NCBI GenBank assembly: GCA_050946775.1
Contig: JBMNVL010000003.1
Coordinates: 1 to 37,111, forward strand
Direction of reading: 5' to 3'
Length of the DNA: 37,111 nt
Source: UMGS1474 sp050946775
GTDB taxonomy: Bacteria; Bacillota; Clostridia; Oscillospirales; Acutalibacteraceae
The translations under genes and the position numbers were made by a program. Positions 22,885 to 33,200 of the stretch are shown one piece after another. Position 1 is the first letter of the stretch, and the number at the start of each line of letters is the position of its first letter. The notes under the pieces are model-generated. The model did no database searches and had not been told where the DNA came from. It was given only the letters and a program-made list of their open reading frames with translations.

Positions 22885-24243
22885 ATGCGTCGCTGGCTGT
22901 TTGAAAAGCGGCTGCTGCGTCAGCCGTGGGTCATCACGGTGATATTGATCGCGGCGCTTCCTCTTTTGCCCGAATACGCCGCGCCGCCGCTGGCGATTGC
23001 GGCGCTGGCGGTGGCCGCCGTCGACGCGCGGCGGCATCGCCGGGTCTACACCGTCGGCACGCTGGGCAAATGGATGCTGCTGTATCTGCTGTTCTTCGCG
23101 CTGGGGGTGGCGTACAGCGTCGCGCGGCTGACCACCCTCGTCAACTGGCTGATGTGGTTTTCGATGCTGACCGGTTACGTCGCGCTGCACACCGTGCTGA
23201 CCTCCAAACGGCGGATCAGCATCGCCCTGCTGGGGATCTCCGGCGCGGCGGGCGTTGCCGGCGGGATCGCGGTGGCGCAGTATCTGCTGAAGATCCTCGG
23301 CGTCATCCGCCACACCGAATTCTGGTATCCGCTGGACGCGCTGGCCTTCCGGCTGTCGCCGGTGCCGGTCAATCTTCAGATCGCCGGCGACCGGGTCTGC
23401 GCCACCTTCACCAACCCCAACATTCTGGCGGAGTATCTGGTGATGGTCATCCCCTTCGTGGCCTTTTACGCCTTCACCGGCCTGCGCACCAAAGCCCGGC
23501 TGTTCTCCCGCGGCTGTCTGCTGGCCGCCGTCGGCGGGGTGATGTTCACCTTCGCCCGAGGCAGTTATCTGGCGCTGACGGCCGTCGCCATCGTCTTTGC
23601 CGCCGCCAATCTCAAACGGATCGGGGTGGTGGTGCTGGCGGCCTTTTCGCTGGCGTCGCTGCTGCCGGCGTCGGTGGCGCAGCGGCTGTTTTCCATTTCC
23701 CGCGCCAAAAAAAGCCTGCCGCCCGCCCTGGCGGACGAGCTGGCGACGGCTTTGCCCGGCTCCGACAAGGCGATCAGCGAACGGTTTCAGGTGTGGATGA
23801 CCTGCTGGGACAACATTTTGCGCCATCCCCTTCTGGGCAGCGGCGGCGGCACCACCGGCACCCTGCTGGCCGAGCACGGGCTGAACGTCCCGCACGCCCA
23901 CAACGTGGTGCTGCAGCTGCTCAACGAGGGCGGGCTGGTCGGGCTGGCCATCATGCTGGCGGCCGGTTTCCGGGCGCTGCAGACCGGAGTACGGCTGACC
24001 CGGCTCAAGGGCGATACCCGCCGGGTCGGGGTGACGGTACTGGCCTTTTTGGCGGGCTTTGGCGTCAACAGTATGTTTGAGTTTCCCCTTTTCACCCCCA
24101 AGCTGGTGGGGATCTTTTTGACGGTGCTGGCGCTGATCGACGCCTTCGGGCGGGTCTATCTGACCCTGCCGGCGTCGCCGCTGGCGGGTATGATCCCGCT
24201 GCCCACCCGCACCCAGACCGACGATCCCGCCTCGGTGAAATAA
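22885..24243 (+). CDS. O-antigen ligase family (Wzy_C-like) membrane protein
   Basis: Polytopic membrane protein of 452 residues with about ten hydrophobic segments. The family mark is GDRVCATFTNPNILAEYLVMVIPF (about 168-191), matching the G-x-F-x-NPN-x-LA-x-YL motif of O-antigen ligase/polymerase relatives. A large extracytoplasmic loop (about 270-335, LFSISRAKKSLPPALADEL, SERFQVWMTCWDNILRHPLLGSGGGT) precedes HAHNVVLQLLNEGGLVGL, another conserved segment. In a monoderm these proteins ligate or polymerise surface glycans, or act in teichoic acid or capsule assembly; the substrate is unknown. I chose the ATG at 22885 (SD AAGGAGG, 8 bases before) over one 12 codons upstream that lacks an SD. 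It stands alone between its own promoter and terminator, with no glycosyltransferase neighbours. Confidence 0.85.
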   Translation: MRRWLFEKRLLRQPWVITVILIAALPLLPEYAAPPLAIAALAVAAVDARRHRRVYTVGTLGKWMLLYLLFFALGVAYSVARLTTLVNWLMWFSMLTGYVALHTVLTSKRRISIALLGISGAAGVAGGIAVAQYLLKILGVIRHTEFWYPLDALAFRLSPVPVNLQIAGDRVCATFTNPNILAEYLVMVIPFVAFYAFTGLRTKARLFSRGCLLAAVGGVMFTFARGSYLALTAVAIVFAAANLKRIGVVVLAAFSLASLLPASVAQRLFSISRAKKSLPPALADELATALPGSDKAISERFQVWMTCWDNILRHPLLGSGGGTTGTLLAEHGLNVPHAHNVVLQLLNEGGLVGLAIMLAAGFRALQTGVRLTRLKGDTRRVGVTVLAFLAGFGVNSMFEFPLFTPKLVGIFLTVLALIDAFGRVYLTLPASPLAGMIPLPTRTQTDDPASVK

Positions 24244-24258
24244 TGTCGGTATTTCCAT

Positions 24259-24295
24259 CCCGCCCGGAGCGATCCGGGCGGGGTTGTTCTTTTTG
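24259..24295 (+). terminator. Terminator after the ligase-like gene
   Basis: CCCGCCCGGA (24259-24268) / TCCGGGCGGG (24273-24282), a 4-base loop, then a T-rich tail (GTTGTTCTTTTT). Confidence 0.88.
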
Positions 24296-24312
24296 GAAAA
24301 GTATGCTATACT
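24284..24312 (+). promoter_or_regulatory. Promoter of lepA
   Basis: TTGTTC (24284-24289), a 17-base spacer and TATACT (24307-24312). The -35 lies inside the T-tract of the preceding terminator. Confidence 0.6.
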
Positions 24313-24344
24313 ATCCCCATTCTGAAGTTTTGAGGTGTTGACAA

Positions 24345-26156
<1,812 letters not shown>

Positions 26157-26189
26157 TCCGCCACAGTGATCCGGTGTGAGCACACAAAA

Positions 26190-26209
26190 GGCTCCCTCTG
26201 ACGAGGGAG
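26190..26209. repeat. Solo end of the element A repeat family
   Basis: GGCTCCCTCTGACG (26190-26203) equals the terminal repeat of element A, and with GAGGGAG it folds into a hairpin (CTCCCTC-tgac-GAGGGAG). It lies in the lepA-hemW gap. There is no T-run, so it is not an obvious terminator. Confidence 0.75.
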
Positions 26210-26252
26210 GCGCTGCTTGCCCCAACTCACATAAACAACAGGAGGGACGTGT

Positions 26253-27368
26253 ATGACAGAGCCGATCGGGCTGTATATCCACGTCCCTTTTTGCGTGCGC
26301 AAATGCCCCTACTGCGATTTTTATTCCCTGCCCGGGGCGGACGACGACCGGTTGGACGGCTACGTCGCCGCTCTGCTCCGGGAAATGGAGCGGATGCACG
26401 CCCGCTATCCCGCCCAGGCGGACACCCTGTATTTCGGCGGCGGCACCCCGTCCCTGCTGGGCGGCAAACGGATCGCCGCCCTGATCGACCGGGCCGCCGC
26501 CCTGTGGGGACTGCATAACGCCGAGATCACCCTGGAGGCCAATCCCGGCGACGAATTGGGGGATCTGCTGGCGGCGTTCAAGGCGGCCGGCGGCAACCGG
26601 CTGTCGCTGGGGATGCAGGCGGTCACCGACGAGGAGTTGGCCGCGCTGGGGCGGCGGCACACCCGCGCCGACACGGTGCGGGCGGTGGAAGCCGCCCACC
26701 GGGCGGGGATCGACAATCTGTCGCTGGACGTGATGCTGGGCATTCCCCGGCAGACCGACACCACCGCCGTCGCCGCGGTCAAGGAGGCGGCGTCGCTGGG
26801 GGCGACCCACCTGTCGGCCTATCTGCTGAAAATCGAGGAGGGCACCCCCTTCGCCGCCCGGCGGCTCGATCTGCCAAACGAAGACGAGATCGCCGACCGG
26901 TATCTGGCCGCGGCACAGGCGGCCGGGGACGCCGGGTTTGCCCAGTACGAGATCTCCAATTTCGCCCGGCCGGGCTTTGAAAGCCGCCACAATCTGAAAT
27001 ACTGGGATCAGCGCCCCTATTTGGGGCTGGGACCGTCGGCGCATTCCTTTATGGAGGACAAGCGGTGGTATTATCCCCGGGACCTTGCCTCCTTTTTGCA
27101 GGGCGTCGACCCCTTGCCGGAAGCCGCCGACCCGCTTGTCGCCGACGGTTCCAAAGAGGAATACCTGATGCTGCGGCTGCGGCTGACCGCGGGGATCACC
27201 GAGGTGGGATTCCAAGCCCGCTTCGGCTCGCCGATCCCCGCCCTTTGGCGAAAAAGGGCCGCCGCGCTGCCGGCGGATCTGACGGTCGTCGACGAGGGCG
27301 GCATCCGCCTGACCCGCCAGGGGTTTTTGGTCTCCAACCACGTCATCGCCCATCTGCTGGATGGATAA
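26253..27368 (+). CDS. hemW: Radical SAM heme chaperone HemW (HemN-like)
   Basis: Protein of 371 residues, the length of HemW rather than the longer HemN oxidase. The radical SAM motif C-x3-C-x2-C is Cys14-Cys18-Cys21 (FCVRKCPYCDFYS). Next come LYFGGGTPSLL, ITLEANPGD, RLSLGMQA and NLSLDVMLGIPRQT, then YEISNFARPGFESRHNLKYWDQRPYLGLGPSAHSF and the HemN_C domain (LMLRLRLTAGI). HemW binds heme and delivers it to target proteins and does not carry out coproporphyrinogen oxidation; in older annotation it is called oxygen-independent coproporphyrinogen III oxidase. The SD AGGAGG precedes the ATG. It probably shares the lepA transcript and ends at a hairpin terminator. Confidence 0.94.
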   Translation: MTEPIGLYIHVPFCVRKCPYCDFYSLPGADDDRLDGYVAALLREMERMHARYPAQADTLYFGGGTPSLLGGKRIAALIDRAAALWGLHNAEITLEANPGDELGDLLAAFKAAGGNRLSLGMQAVTDEELAALGRRHTRADTVRAVEAAHRAGIDNLSLDVMLGIPRQTDTTAVAAVKEAASLGATHLSAYLLKIEEGTPFAARRLDLPNEDEIADRYLAAAQAAGDAGFAQYEISNFARPGFESRHNLKYWDQRPYLGLGPSAHSFMEDKRWYYPRDLASFLQGVDPLPEAADPLVADGSKEEYLMLRLRLTAGITEVGFQARFGSPIPALWRKRAAALPADLTVVDEGGIRLTRQGFLVSNHVIAHLLDG

Positions 27369-27371
27369 ACC

Positions 27372-27405
27372 AACGCGCCGCCTGTTTTCACAGGTGACGC
27401 GTTTT
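27372..27405 (+). terminator. Terminator after hemW
   Basis: AACGCG (27372-27377) pairs with CGCGTT (27398-27403), with an inner CCTG/CAGG stem, followed by TTTTT. It is imperfect in the middle. Confidence 0.7.
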
Positions 27406-27416
27406 TACGGATGCAT

Positions 27417-27983
27417 TCAAAACCGATCAAAGTCCAGACGAAACAGCTCCCATTCGCCGTCGACCTTGACGGCATGGATGTACCATGTGTCTTCAAAGAC
27501 GTTCACATCATCAGAATAATCATCTACCTCTGAAATGTAGACGATCGTATCCACACGCACATCAATCTCCAACGAATACGCTTCGGTAATGCTATCCTCA
27601 GCATAACCGTAGTACTCGCTCAACGTTTTTCTCAGAAACCTGAAATCGTAATCGCCTGTTTTTTGGGAGCTTATGACTTTATAAGAATAATACATCAGGT
27701 TCTCGTGTTCGATCGTGTTATCGTGGCCGTATTTGTCCTCCATCCTCGCGTCAAAAGCATCCAGATAGGGACGACTGGCGGGATCTGCAGCGTTAACAGA
27801 ACCATCGCCGTAATAATAATCGTCGCAATCTTCAACGCGATGGTGCTCTGTCTGGTCGCCGTCAACGGCGAGATCGACGTTGGTCTCTTCGGTTTCCTTA
27901 GGCGGCGGCGTTACGCCGCATCCGGAACAAAACAGTCCGACGGCGATCAGGGCGGCCGTCAGCGCCCACAGCACACGTTTCAC
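27417..27983 (-). CDS. Lipoprotein of unknown function, AT-rich
   Basis: Protein of 188 residues with a signal sequence and lipobox-like site (KRVLWALTAALIAVGLFCSGC, Cys about 22), then a Pro/Glu/Thr linker and an acidic, tyrosine-rich domain (DCDDYYYGDGS, SEYYGYAEDSIT, ISEVDDYSDDVNVFEDTWYIHAVKVDGEWELFRLDFDRF). The last part resembles C-terminal strands of small NTF2-like or DUF-type lipoproteins (from memory; no family assigned). Start is GTG at 27981-27983, after AGGGGG; an upstream ATG would add residues before the signal sequence. Base composition is clearly lower in GC than neighbours. It follows the histidine kinase gene by 66 bases in the same direction, so it may be part of the regulon or operon of that system. 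No own promoter was found. Confidence 0.75.
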   Translation of the reverse strand: MKRVLWALTAALIAVGLFCSGCGVTPPPKETEETNVDLAVDGDQTEHHRVEDCDDYYYGDGSVNAADPASRPYLDAFDARMEDKYGHDNTIEHENLMYYSYKVISSQKTGDYDFRFLRKTLSEYYGYAEDSITEAYSLEIDVRVDTIVYISEVDDYSDDVNVFEDTWYIHAVKVDGEWELFRLDFDRF

Positions 27984-28049
27984 ATAAAAACCCCCTTCAC
28001 CCGTATAGACCGGAATCGCCGGCATTCGGTTACGGGAGAAGGGGAGTTT

Positions 28050-29105
28050 TTATCGCTTCAGGGGCAGGGTGATGGTAAAGGCGGTGTATTCCGGGGTACT
28101 GGCGGCGGTGATGCCGCCGCCGTGCTGGGTGACGATCTGCTTGGCGATGGCCAGTCCCAGCCCCGCACCGCCGCCCCGGCTTTGCCGGGCGGTATCCAGC
28201 CGGAAAAATTTATCGAAGACCCGCTCGAGCTTGTCCCGCGGGATCTCGTCGCCGACGTTGCGCACCGTGACGGCCGCCATTCCCCCGACCGTCTCGGCCG
28301 ACAGGGTGATGACGGTATCGGGATAACTGTAGCTGACGGCGTTGCGCAGCAGGTTGTCGAACACCCGCGCCAGCTTGTCGGCGTCGCCGATCAGCACGAT
28401 CTCCCGCGGCACCTCCACCCGGACGGTCAGCCGCTTCTCCTCCAGCAGCGGATAAAACTCCTCGGCCAGCTGGCGCAGCATCACCCCCAGATCGATCCGG
28501 TTGTGATCCAGCGTGATGGTTTGCAGATTGAACCGGGTGATGTCGAAAAACTCGTTGATGAGCTGTTCCAGCCGGTAAGCCTTGTCCAGGGTGATGGCGG
28601 TGTATTTCGCCCGCTGCTCCACCGGCAGATCGGGAGATTCCTCCATCAGGCTGAGATACCCGATCACCGAGGTGAGCGGGGTTTTCAGATCGTGCGCCAG
28701 ATAGACCACCAGATCGTTTTTGCGCTGTTCGGCTTCCCGCGCCGAGCGCTCCTGCTCGTACAGGCCGGTCTGCAGATTCCGCAGGGCGCTTTCGGCGGCG
28801 CGCAGATCGCTGGGAAACAGCGGCAGCGGCTGGCGGGCGGTCACGGCGGAGATACCGTCCTCCACCGTTTCGAGATACCGCGCGGCGGTGAGAAAGACCG
28901 AATACAGACACACCGCCGTTCCCACAACGTACAGGGTCGCCAGCACGATCAGCAGGGTGGTGCCGGTATACAGAAAATGGAAAAGCCGGTCCACCACCAA
29001 AATGGATACCACCAGCCCCCAAAACCCGCCGTTGAAAAGCAAAAACCGCAGCAGCAGCTTGCCGATCAGCTTCCATTGCAGCTGGTCAAAGATCGTTCTT
29101 TTCAA
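28050..29105 (-). CDS. Sensor histidine kinase (VanS-like)
   Basis: Membrane histidine kinase of 351 residues. Two TM segments (about 19-38 and 49-71) are joined by only about ten residues, so there is almost no extracellular sensor. A short HAMP-like linker (AARYLETVEDGISAVTA) follows. The H-box is YLAHDLKTPLTSVIGYLSLMEE with phosphorylated His138, the N-box is ARVFDNLLRNAVSYSYPD, and the ATP lid is VRNVGDEIP, VFDKFFRLDTARQSRGGGAGLGLAIAKQIV. The sequence style is that of VanS/YycG-like kinases. The start is TTG, overlapping the response regulator by 20 bases, with a weak SD. Without van resistance genes nearby a role in glycopeptide resistance is not supported. The downstream lipoprotein could be a sensor partner or target. 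Confidence 0.9.
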   Translation of the reverse strand: MKRTIFDQLQWKLIGKLLLRFLLFNGGFWGLVVSILVVDRLFHFLYTGTTLLIVLATLYVVGTAVCLYSVFLTAARYLETVEDGISAVTARQPLPLFPSDLRAAESALRNLQTGLYEQERSAREAEQRKNDLVVYLAHDLKTPLTSVIGYLSLMEESPDLPVEQRAKYTAITLDKAYRLEQLINEFFDITRFNLQTITLDHNRIDLGVMLRQLAEEFYPLLEEKRLTVRVEVPREIVLIGDADKLARVFDNLLRNAVSYSYPDTVITLSAETVGGMAAVTVRNVGDEIPRDKLERVFDKFFRLDTARQSRGGGAGLGLAIAKQIVTQHGGGITAASTPEYTAFTITLPLKR

Positions 29106-29778
29106 TTTTATATCCCACTCCCCATACCGTTTTGATGAACCGCAGCTTGCGCGGCGGTTCCTGCAGCTTTTCCCGCAGACGGCGGATATGCACCATCACG
29201 GTGTTGTTGCTGTCGAGATATTCCTCACCCCAGACCCGCTCGAACAGCTCCTCGGCCGACACCACCCGGCCGTCGCTTTCGCACAGCGCCCACAGGATGT
29301 TGAACTCGGTGGGCGTCAGCGACACCGGCTGGCCGTAAAGGGTGCACGCGTGGGTGTCCCGGTTGATCACCAGTCCGCCGTAATCGAACACGTTGTCCGG
29401 CTTGGCGGCGTCGTTGTAACGGTTGTACCGGCGCAGCTGTGCCTTGACCCGCGCCACCATCTCCAGCGGGTTGAAGGGCTTGGTCATGTAATCGTCGGCG
29501 CCGATGGACAGCCCGTTGATCTTGTCCATATCCTCCCCTTTGGCGGTCAGCATCATCACCGGATAGGTGTGCTTTTCCCGGATGGCGCGGCAAAGCGCGA
29601 AGCCGTCGACGTCGGGCAGCATCACGTCCAGAACGGCCATCTGCGGCTGCTCGGTCCGGATATAAGACAGCGCCTGGGCGCCGTTGTAGAACACGTCGGT
29701 CTCAAACCCCTCGTTTTGCAGATAGACCGCCACCAGATCGGCGATCTCCCGCTCGTCGTCCACCACCAGAATGGCCAT
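29086..29778 (-). CDS. OmpR/VanR-type response regulator
   Basis: Response regulator of 230 residues with receiver domain 1-120 (acidic pair Asp7-Asp8, phosphoacceptor Asp51 in VLDVMLPDVDG, Thr78 and Lys100 in DDYMTKPF) and a winged-helix DNA-binding domain at about 135-228 (SLTPTEFNILWALCESDGRVVSAEELFERVWG, VMVHIRRLREKL, IKTVWGVGYKIE). I chose the ATG at 29776-29778 with SD GAGAGGGGG and a promoter just upstream; the longer frame would begin inside the terminator region of the neighbouring gene. It overlaps the kinase gene and forms a two-gene system with it. The regulon is unknown. Confidence 0.93.
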   Translation of the reverse strand: MAILVVDDEREIADLVAVYLQNEGFETDVFYNGAQALSYIRTEQPQMAVLDVMLPDVDGFALCRAIREKHTYPVMMLTAKGEDMDKINGLSIGADDYMTKPFNPLEMVARVKAQLRRYNRYNDAAKPDNVFDYGGLVINRDTHACTLYGQPVSLTPTEFNILWALCESDGRVVSAEELFERVWGEEYLDSNNTVMVHIRRLREKLQEPPRKLRFIKTVWGVGYKIEKNDL

Positions 29779-29808
29779 GGCGTTTCCCCCTCTCCCTCGG
29801 ATACCTCT

Positions 29809-29817
29809 ATTGTACCA
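29809..29817 (-). promoter_or_regulatory. Extended -10 promoter of the response regulator/kinase genes
   Basis: On the minus strand, TGGTACAAT (29809-29817): TACAAT with the extended TG motif, about 30 bases before the ATG. No good -35 is present at normal spacing. Confidence 0.5.
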
Positions 29818-29865
29818 CATTTTGCCCGACTTGAGGAGAGGCAAACTCCTTACGATTTTCTGACG

Positions 29866-29897
29866 AAAAAACCCGGCTGATCGCTCAGCCGGGTTTT
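29866..29897 (-). terminator. Terminator after the 84-codon orphan gene
   Basis: ACCCGGCTGA and TCAGCCGGGT form perfect arms around TCGC. On the minus strand a run of six T follows. It lies 4 bases from the stop codon of the orphan gene. Confidence 0.85.
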
Positions 29898-29900
29898 CGA

Positions 29901-30155
29901 TCATTTCTCCTCGTCGCTGCCGTACAGATTCAACCGGAACAGGCGGGATTCGTCCTCGGGATCCTTGCAGATCACCGTGGCGGTGCCGATGGTGCCCCAA
30001 TCGATGGCGCTCGACAGCGCCAAAAGCTGGGTCAGACGGCTTTTCATGTTCAGCACGTCTCCCTCCGGCGTTTGCAAAAACACCTCGCCCTTCGCGGTCG
30101 TCGCGAAATCGATCAGTTTTTGAAAATCGAAATTGTGGATCTCAAATCCGGCCAT
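29901..30155 (-). CDS. Small protein of unknown function (84 residues)
   Basis: Cytoplasmic-looking protein with no signal or membrane segment. The chain is MAGFEIHNFDF, a helix-like KLIDFATTAKGEVFLQTPEGD, NMKSRLTQLLALSSAIDWGTIGTATVI and an acidic C-terminus RLNLYGSDEEK. I do not recognise a family. Two ATGs are possible, at 30159-30161 and 30153-30155; the SD AAGGAGG (30164-30170) is only 2 bases from the first and 8 from the second, so I chose the second. It has a strong own promoter (30189-30217) and terminator and therefore stands alone, between the two-component system and the pectate-lyase-like gene. The GEVFLQTPEGDVLNMKS stretch suggests a beta-hairpin. Function not assigned. Confidence 0.75.
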   Translation of the reverse strand: MAGFEIHNFDFQKLIDFATTAKGEVFLQTPEGDVLNMKSRLTQLLALSSAIDWGTIGTATVICKDPEDESRLFRLNLYGSDEEK

Positions 30156-30188
30156 ACCCATGACCTCCTTTTATCGTTTGTCAATGTC

Positions 30189-30217
30189 ATTATAAGCATA
30201 TTACCGGATAATTGCAA
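30189..30217 (-). promoter_or_regulatory. Sigma-A promoter of the 84-codon orphan gene
   Basis: On the minus strand, TTGCAA (30212-30217), a 17-base spacer and TATAAT (30189-30194). It lies about 30 bases downstream of the pectate-lyase-like gene's stop, with no terminator between. Confidence 0.75.
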
Positions 30218-30247
30218 CCCCCAATTTTCCGCCCAACCGGTTTCGTA

Positions 30248-33200
30248 TCAGACGGGACGGTACACCACGTCGATATCCGACAGGGTCATCGAGAAGGTGC
30301 CCTCGTACTGGTTGACGGAGTCGATGTACATCAAAAACCGGTTGACGCAGCTCCAGTCGATCGCCTCCACGGTGCTGCCGTTGGCGCCGCTGATGGACTC
30401 GCTCAGCCGCAGCGTCAGGTAGTTGTCGCCGGTGTGCAGGTTGAGATCGTACAGTCCCCAGCGGTTGTTGTGCTCGGGGTTGTCGATGGCCGAGCGCAGC
30501 TTGATGGCGCCGCTGCGAAAAAGCTGACCGTCGCCGGCGGTGGTGCCGCTTTTGGCCAGGGTCACCTTGAGCTGCAGATAGACCTTGCCGCGGTCATGCC
30601 CGCTCAGATCCAGCGGTACGCCGCCGTCGAGCGTTTTCCAGTCGGCGTACAGGATCCCTTTGCCCGAGGCGGTGTTGGTGACCGTATAGGTGCTCTCGGC
30701 CGCCGTAAAGGATGCCAGCGTCTGGGGCTGGGAGTTGGCCAGCTTGATGCCGTTGAGCCGCTCGTCCACCTGCGCGCCGAAGGCGATGTCCAGATGCAGC
30801 TGCTTGCGGCAGTCGAGATTGCCGATGCATATCCCCTGGGAGCCCGACTCGTAGACGACGTGCGGGATCAGCCCCTGATCGTTATTGGAGGCGCTGATAA
30901 AGGTGCTGCCCAGCACGTTGAGGGTGCCGCCGGCTTTGGCGGTGGCGTAGTAGGCGCACCAGGAGAAATAGTGCACCAGGTTGACCGTGCCGCCTTCGAC
31001 GTAGGCCAGTTTGGAATATCCGCTCCAGGCGTCGGCGTTGAACATGCTGATCGTGCCGGTGAAGCCGGGCTTGGTCACGATGTTGTAGCCGCCGCCCTGC
31101 TGGTTGAAGACGCCCATCGAGCTGAGCAGCGTCAGCTGCGCGTCGCAGTCGTTTTCGCCCACGACGCCGTACTGGCAGGCGTCAAACGCCACACCCCACA
31201 TGGTGCCGTCGAACGATCCGCCGGTATACGGATCGGGGATCAGCCGCAGCTGGGTGCCGACCAGAATGTTGAAATCGGAGAAGAACTGCACGTCGTGGCA
31301 TTCGCCCAGGGTGATGCCGGTGACCTCACGGGTGGTGTATTCGCACAGCAGATCGGTGCGGGTGGTCACCCCGTCGGCGGTCAGCTGATCGGCGGGATAG
31401 TTGGGATAAAAGCCCTGCTGACCCCATCCGGAATAATTGAAGTGGAAATCCTGCACCCAGCCGCCCCGGATGCCGTGCCCGATCGCCAGACACTCCTTGA
31501 GCGTCGCGCCGGTCACGTCCTCGATGACGATGCCGTCGCACCGGTTGGTCATGGCGTCGATGCCGGTATAGCCGGCGATGATCGCCAGATCCTGGATCCA
31601 GTCGCCGGCGTCGGCGCGGATGGTGGGCGGATAGGCGTGCACCCGCTCGGCGTCGGTCAGGCCAAGATCGCTGTATCCCTGCTCGGGATAGAAGACCGTG
31701 AACCCGGTCACGCCGGCGCCGGCCGCCAGGGTGATCAGCGGCGCGCCGTTCGGATTGTCCTTGTTGCCGTACGCGTACAACTGGGTGCCCCGGTTGGTGC
31801 TGTTGCCGTAGTGGGCGGCTTCAAAGCTGCCCCGCAGCTCCACCCCGGCAGGAACGCTCAGACTGCCGTTGACCCGCAAAATGCCCGCCGGCAGACAAAC
31901 CGTGCCGCCGCCGGCCTGTCCGGCGGCGTTCAGCGCCGCCTGGATCGCCGCGGTGGCGTCCGCGCTACCGCCGACCGTCGCGCCGTAATCCGCCGCATTG
32001 AACAGCTGGGAGGTGCGCGGCTGGCGCACCGGAACGGGGGTGTACGCGAAGGTGGGCGACGCGGGGACGTCCCGGTTGGCGTCGTCCCGCACCAGACGGG
32101 AATCGGTGTTGCTCCAGCCGCTGCCGCTCAAAATGTTGTCGGCCTTCACAAAGGTGTTGCCCGTCAGCACCAGCTGATCCACCGCCGCTCCCAGTCCCAA
32201 CGCCGTTTTGTCGGCCTGGAAGGTACAACGCGAGGCGTTCAGGCTGCCGCCGTCCATCTCAATGGCGCGGGTATTCCAGGAGGTGAAGGTGCAGCTGTGC
32301 AGGCTGACGCCGTGCTGCGCCACGCCGCTGGTGCGGATGCCGTAGTCGCCGCCCCGGAAGACGGTGTCGGAGATCGACAGGGTCTCCCGGCCGGTCACGG
32401 CGTAGTCGATGCCGGCAAAGCTGGCGCTGATGTCCGAATGGGACACCTCCAGCCCGGGATAGCTGATCTTGTCAATGTGGATACCGGTCTGCACGTTGGT
32501 GGTGACCAGCTTGCCGACGGAGATGTTGCCGTGGAACAGCCGCACGCCCCATTTGAGATCGTTGAGGCGGATATCGTACCAATAGCCCCAGTCCTGCTGG
32601 CCGCCGGCAATACCGACGGCGTTGGTGCGCAGATGGTTGACCAGCGTTTGGGCCGCGCCGCCGGCAGGCGCTCCCGGCAGGCCGCTGTCGATCCAATAGG
32701 ACGAGTCGATGCGCACCCGCTCGATACGGGGAATGTCGTAGCCCTTTTCGGCGTAAATGCCCTCGGCCAGCGCCGTGGCGTAAAAATCGCGGATCAGCAT
32801 GGACGAGCAATGGGTGCTGTAAAAGCCCCGGTAGGCGTTGTACAGAGTCACCTTTTCCACCACGGTATGCCCGTCGCCGCTGATAGCGGGCGGATACGCC
32901 GCAATGGCGTCCGCGGTCTGCTCGGGATACCACACGCTGATGTTTTTGAACGCCGACGCGCCGTGCAGCGATACGAACGCCGTCGCGTCGGGCTGGGCGT
33001 TGCCCCGGTCGGCGTAAGCCATCAGAATGGTGCCCTTGCCCGCGCCGCCGGTATCGGGATCGGCCCAATCGCCCCGCAGCGTCACGCCGCCGGGGACGTT
33101 CAGCCGTCCCGTCACTTTATACCGGCCGGCCGGCAGATAGACCGTGCCGCCGGTCTGGCCGGCCAGATTGAGGCATTGCTGGATCACGGCGGTACAATCG

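Noticed and set aside
28050..29778. Vancomycin resistance cluster
   Set aside because: The regulator and kinase resemble VanR/VanS in style, but no vanH/A/X/Y-type genes are nearby.
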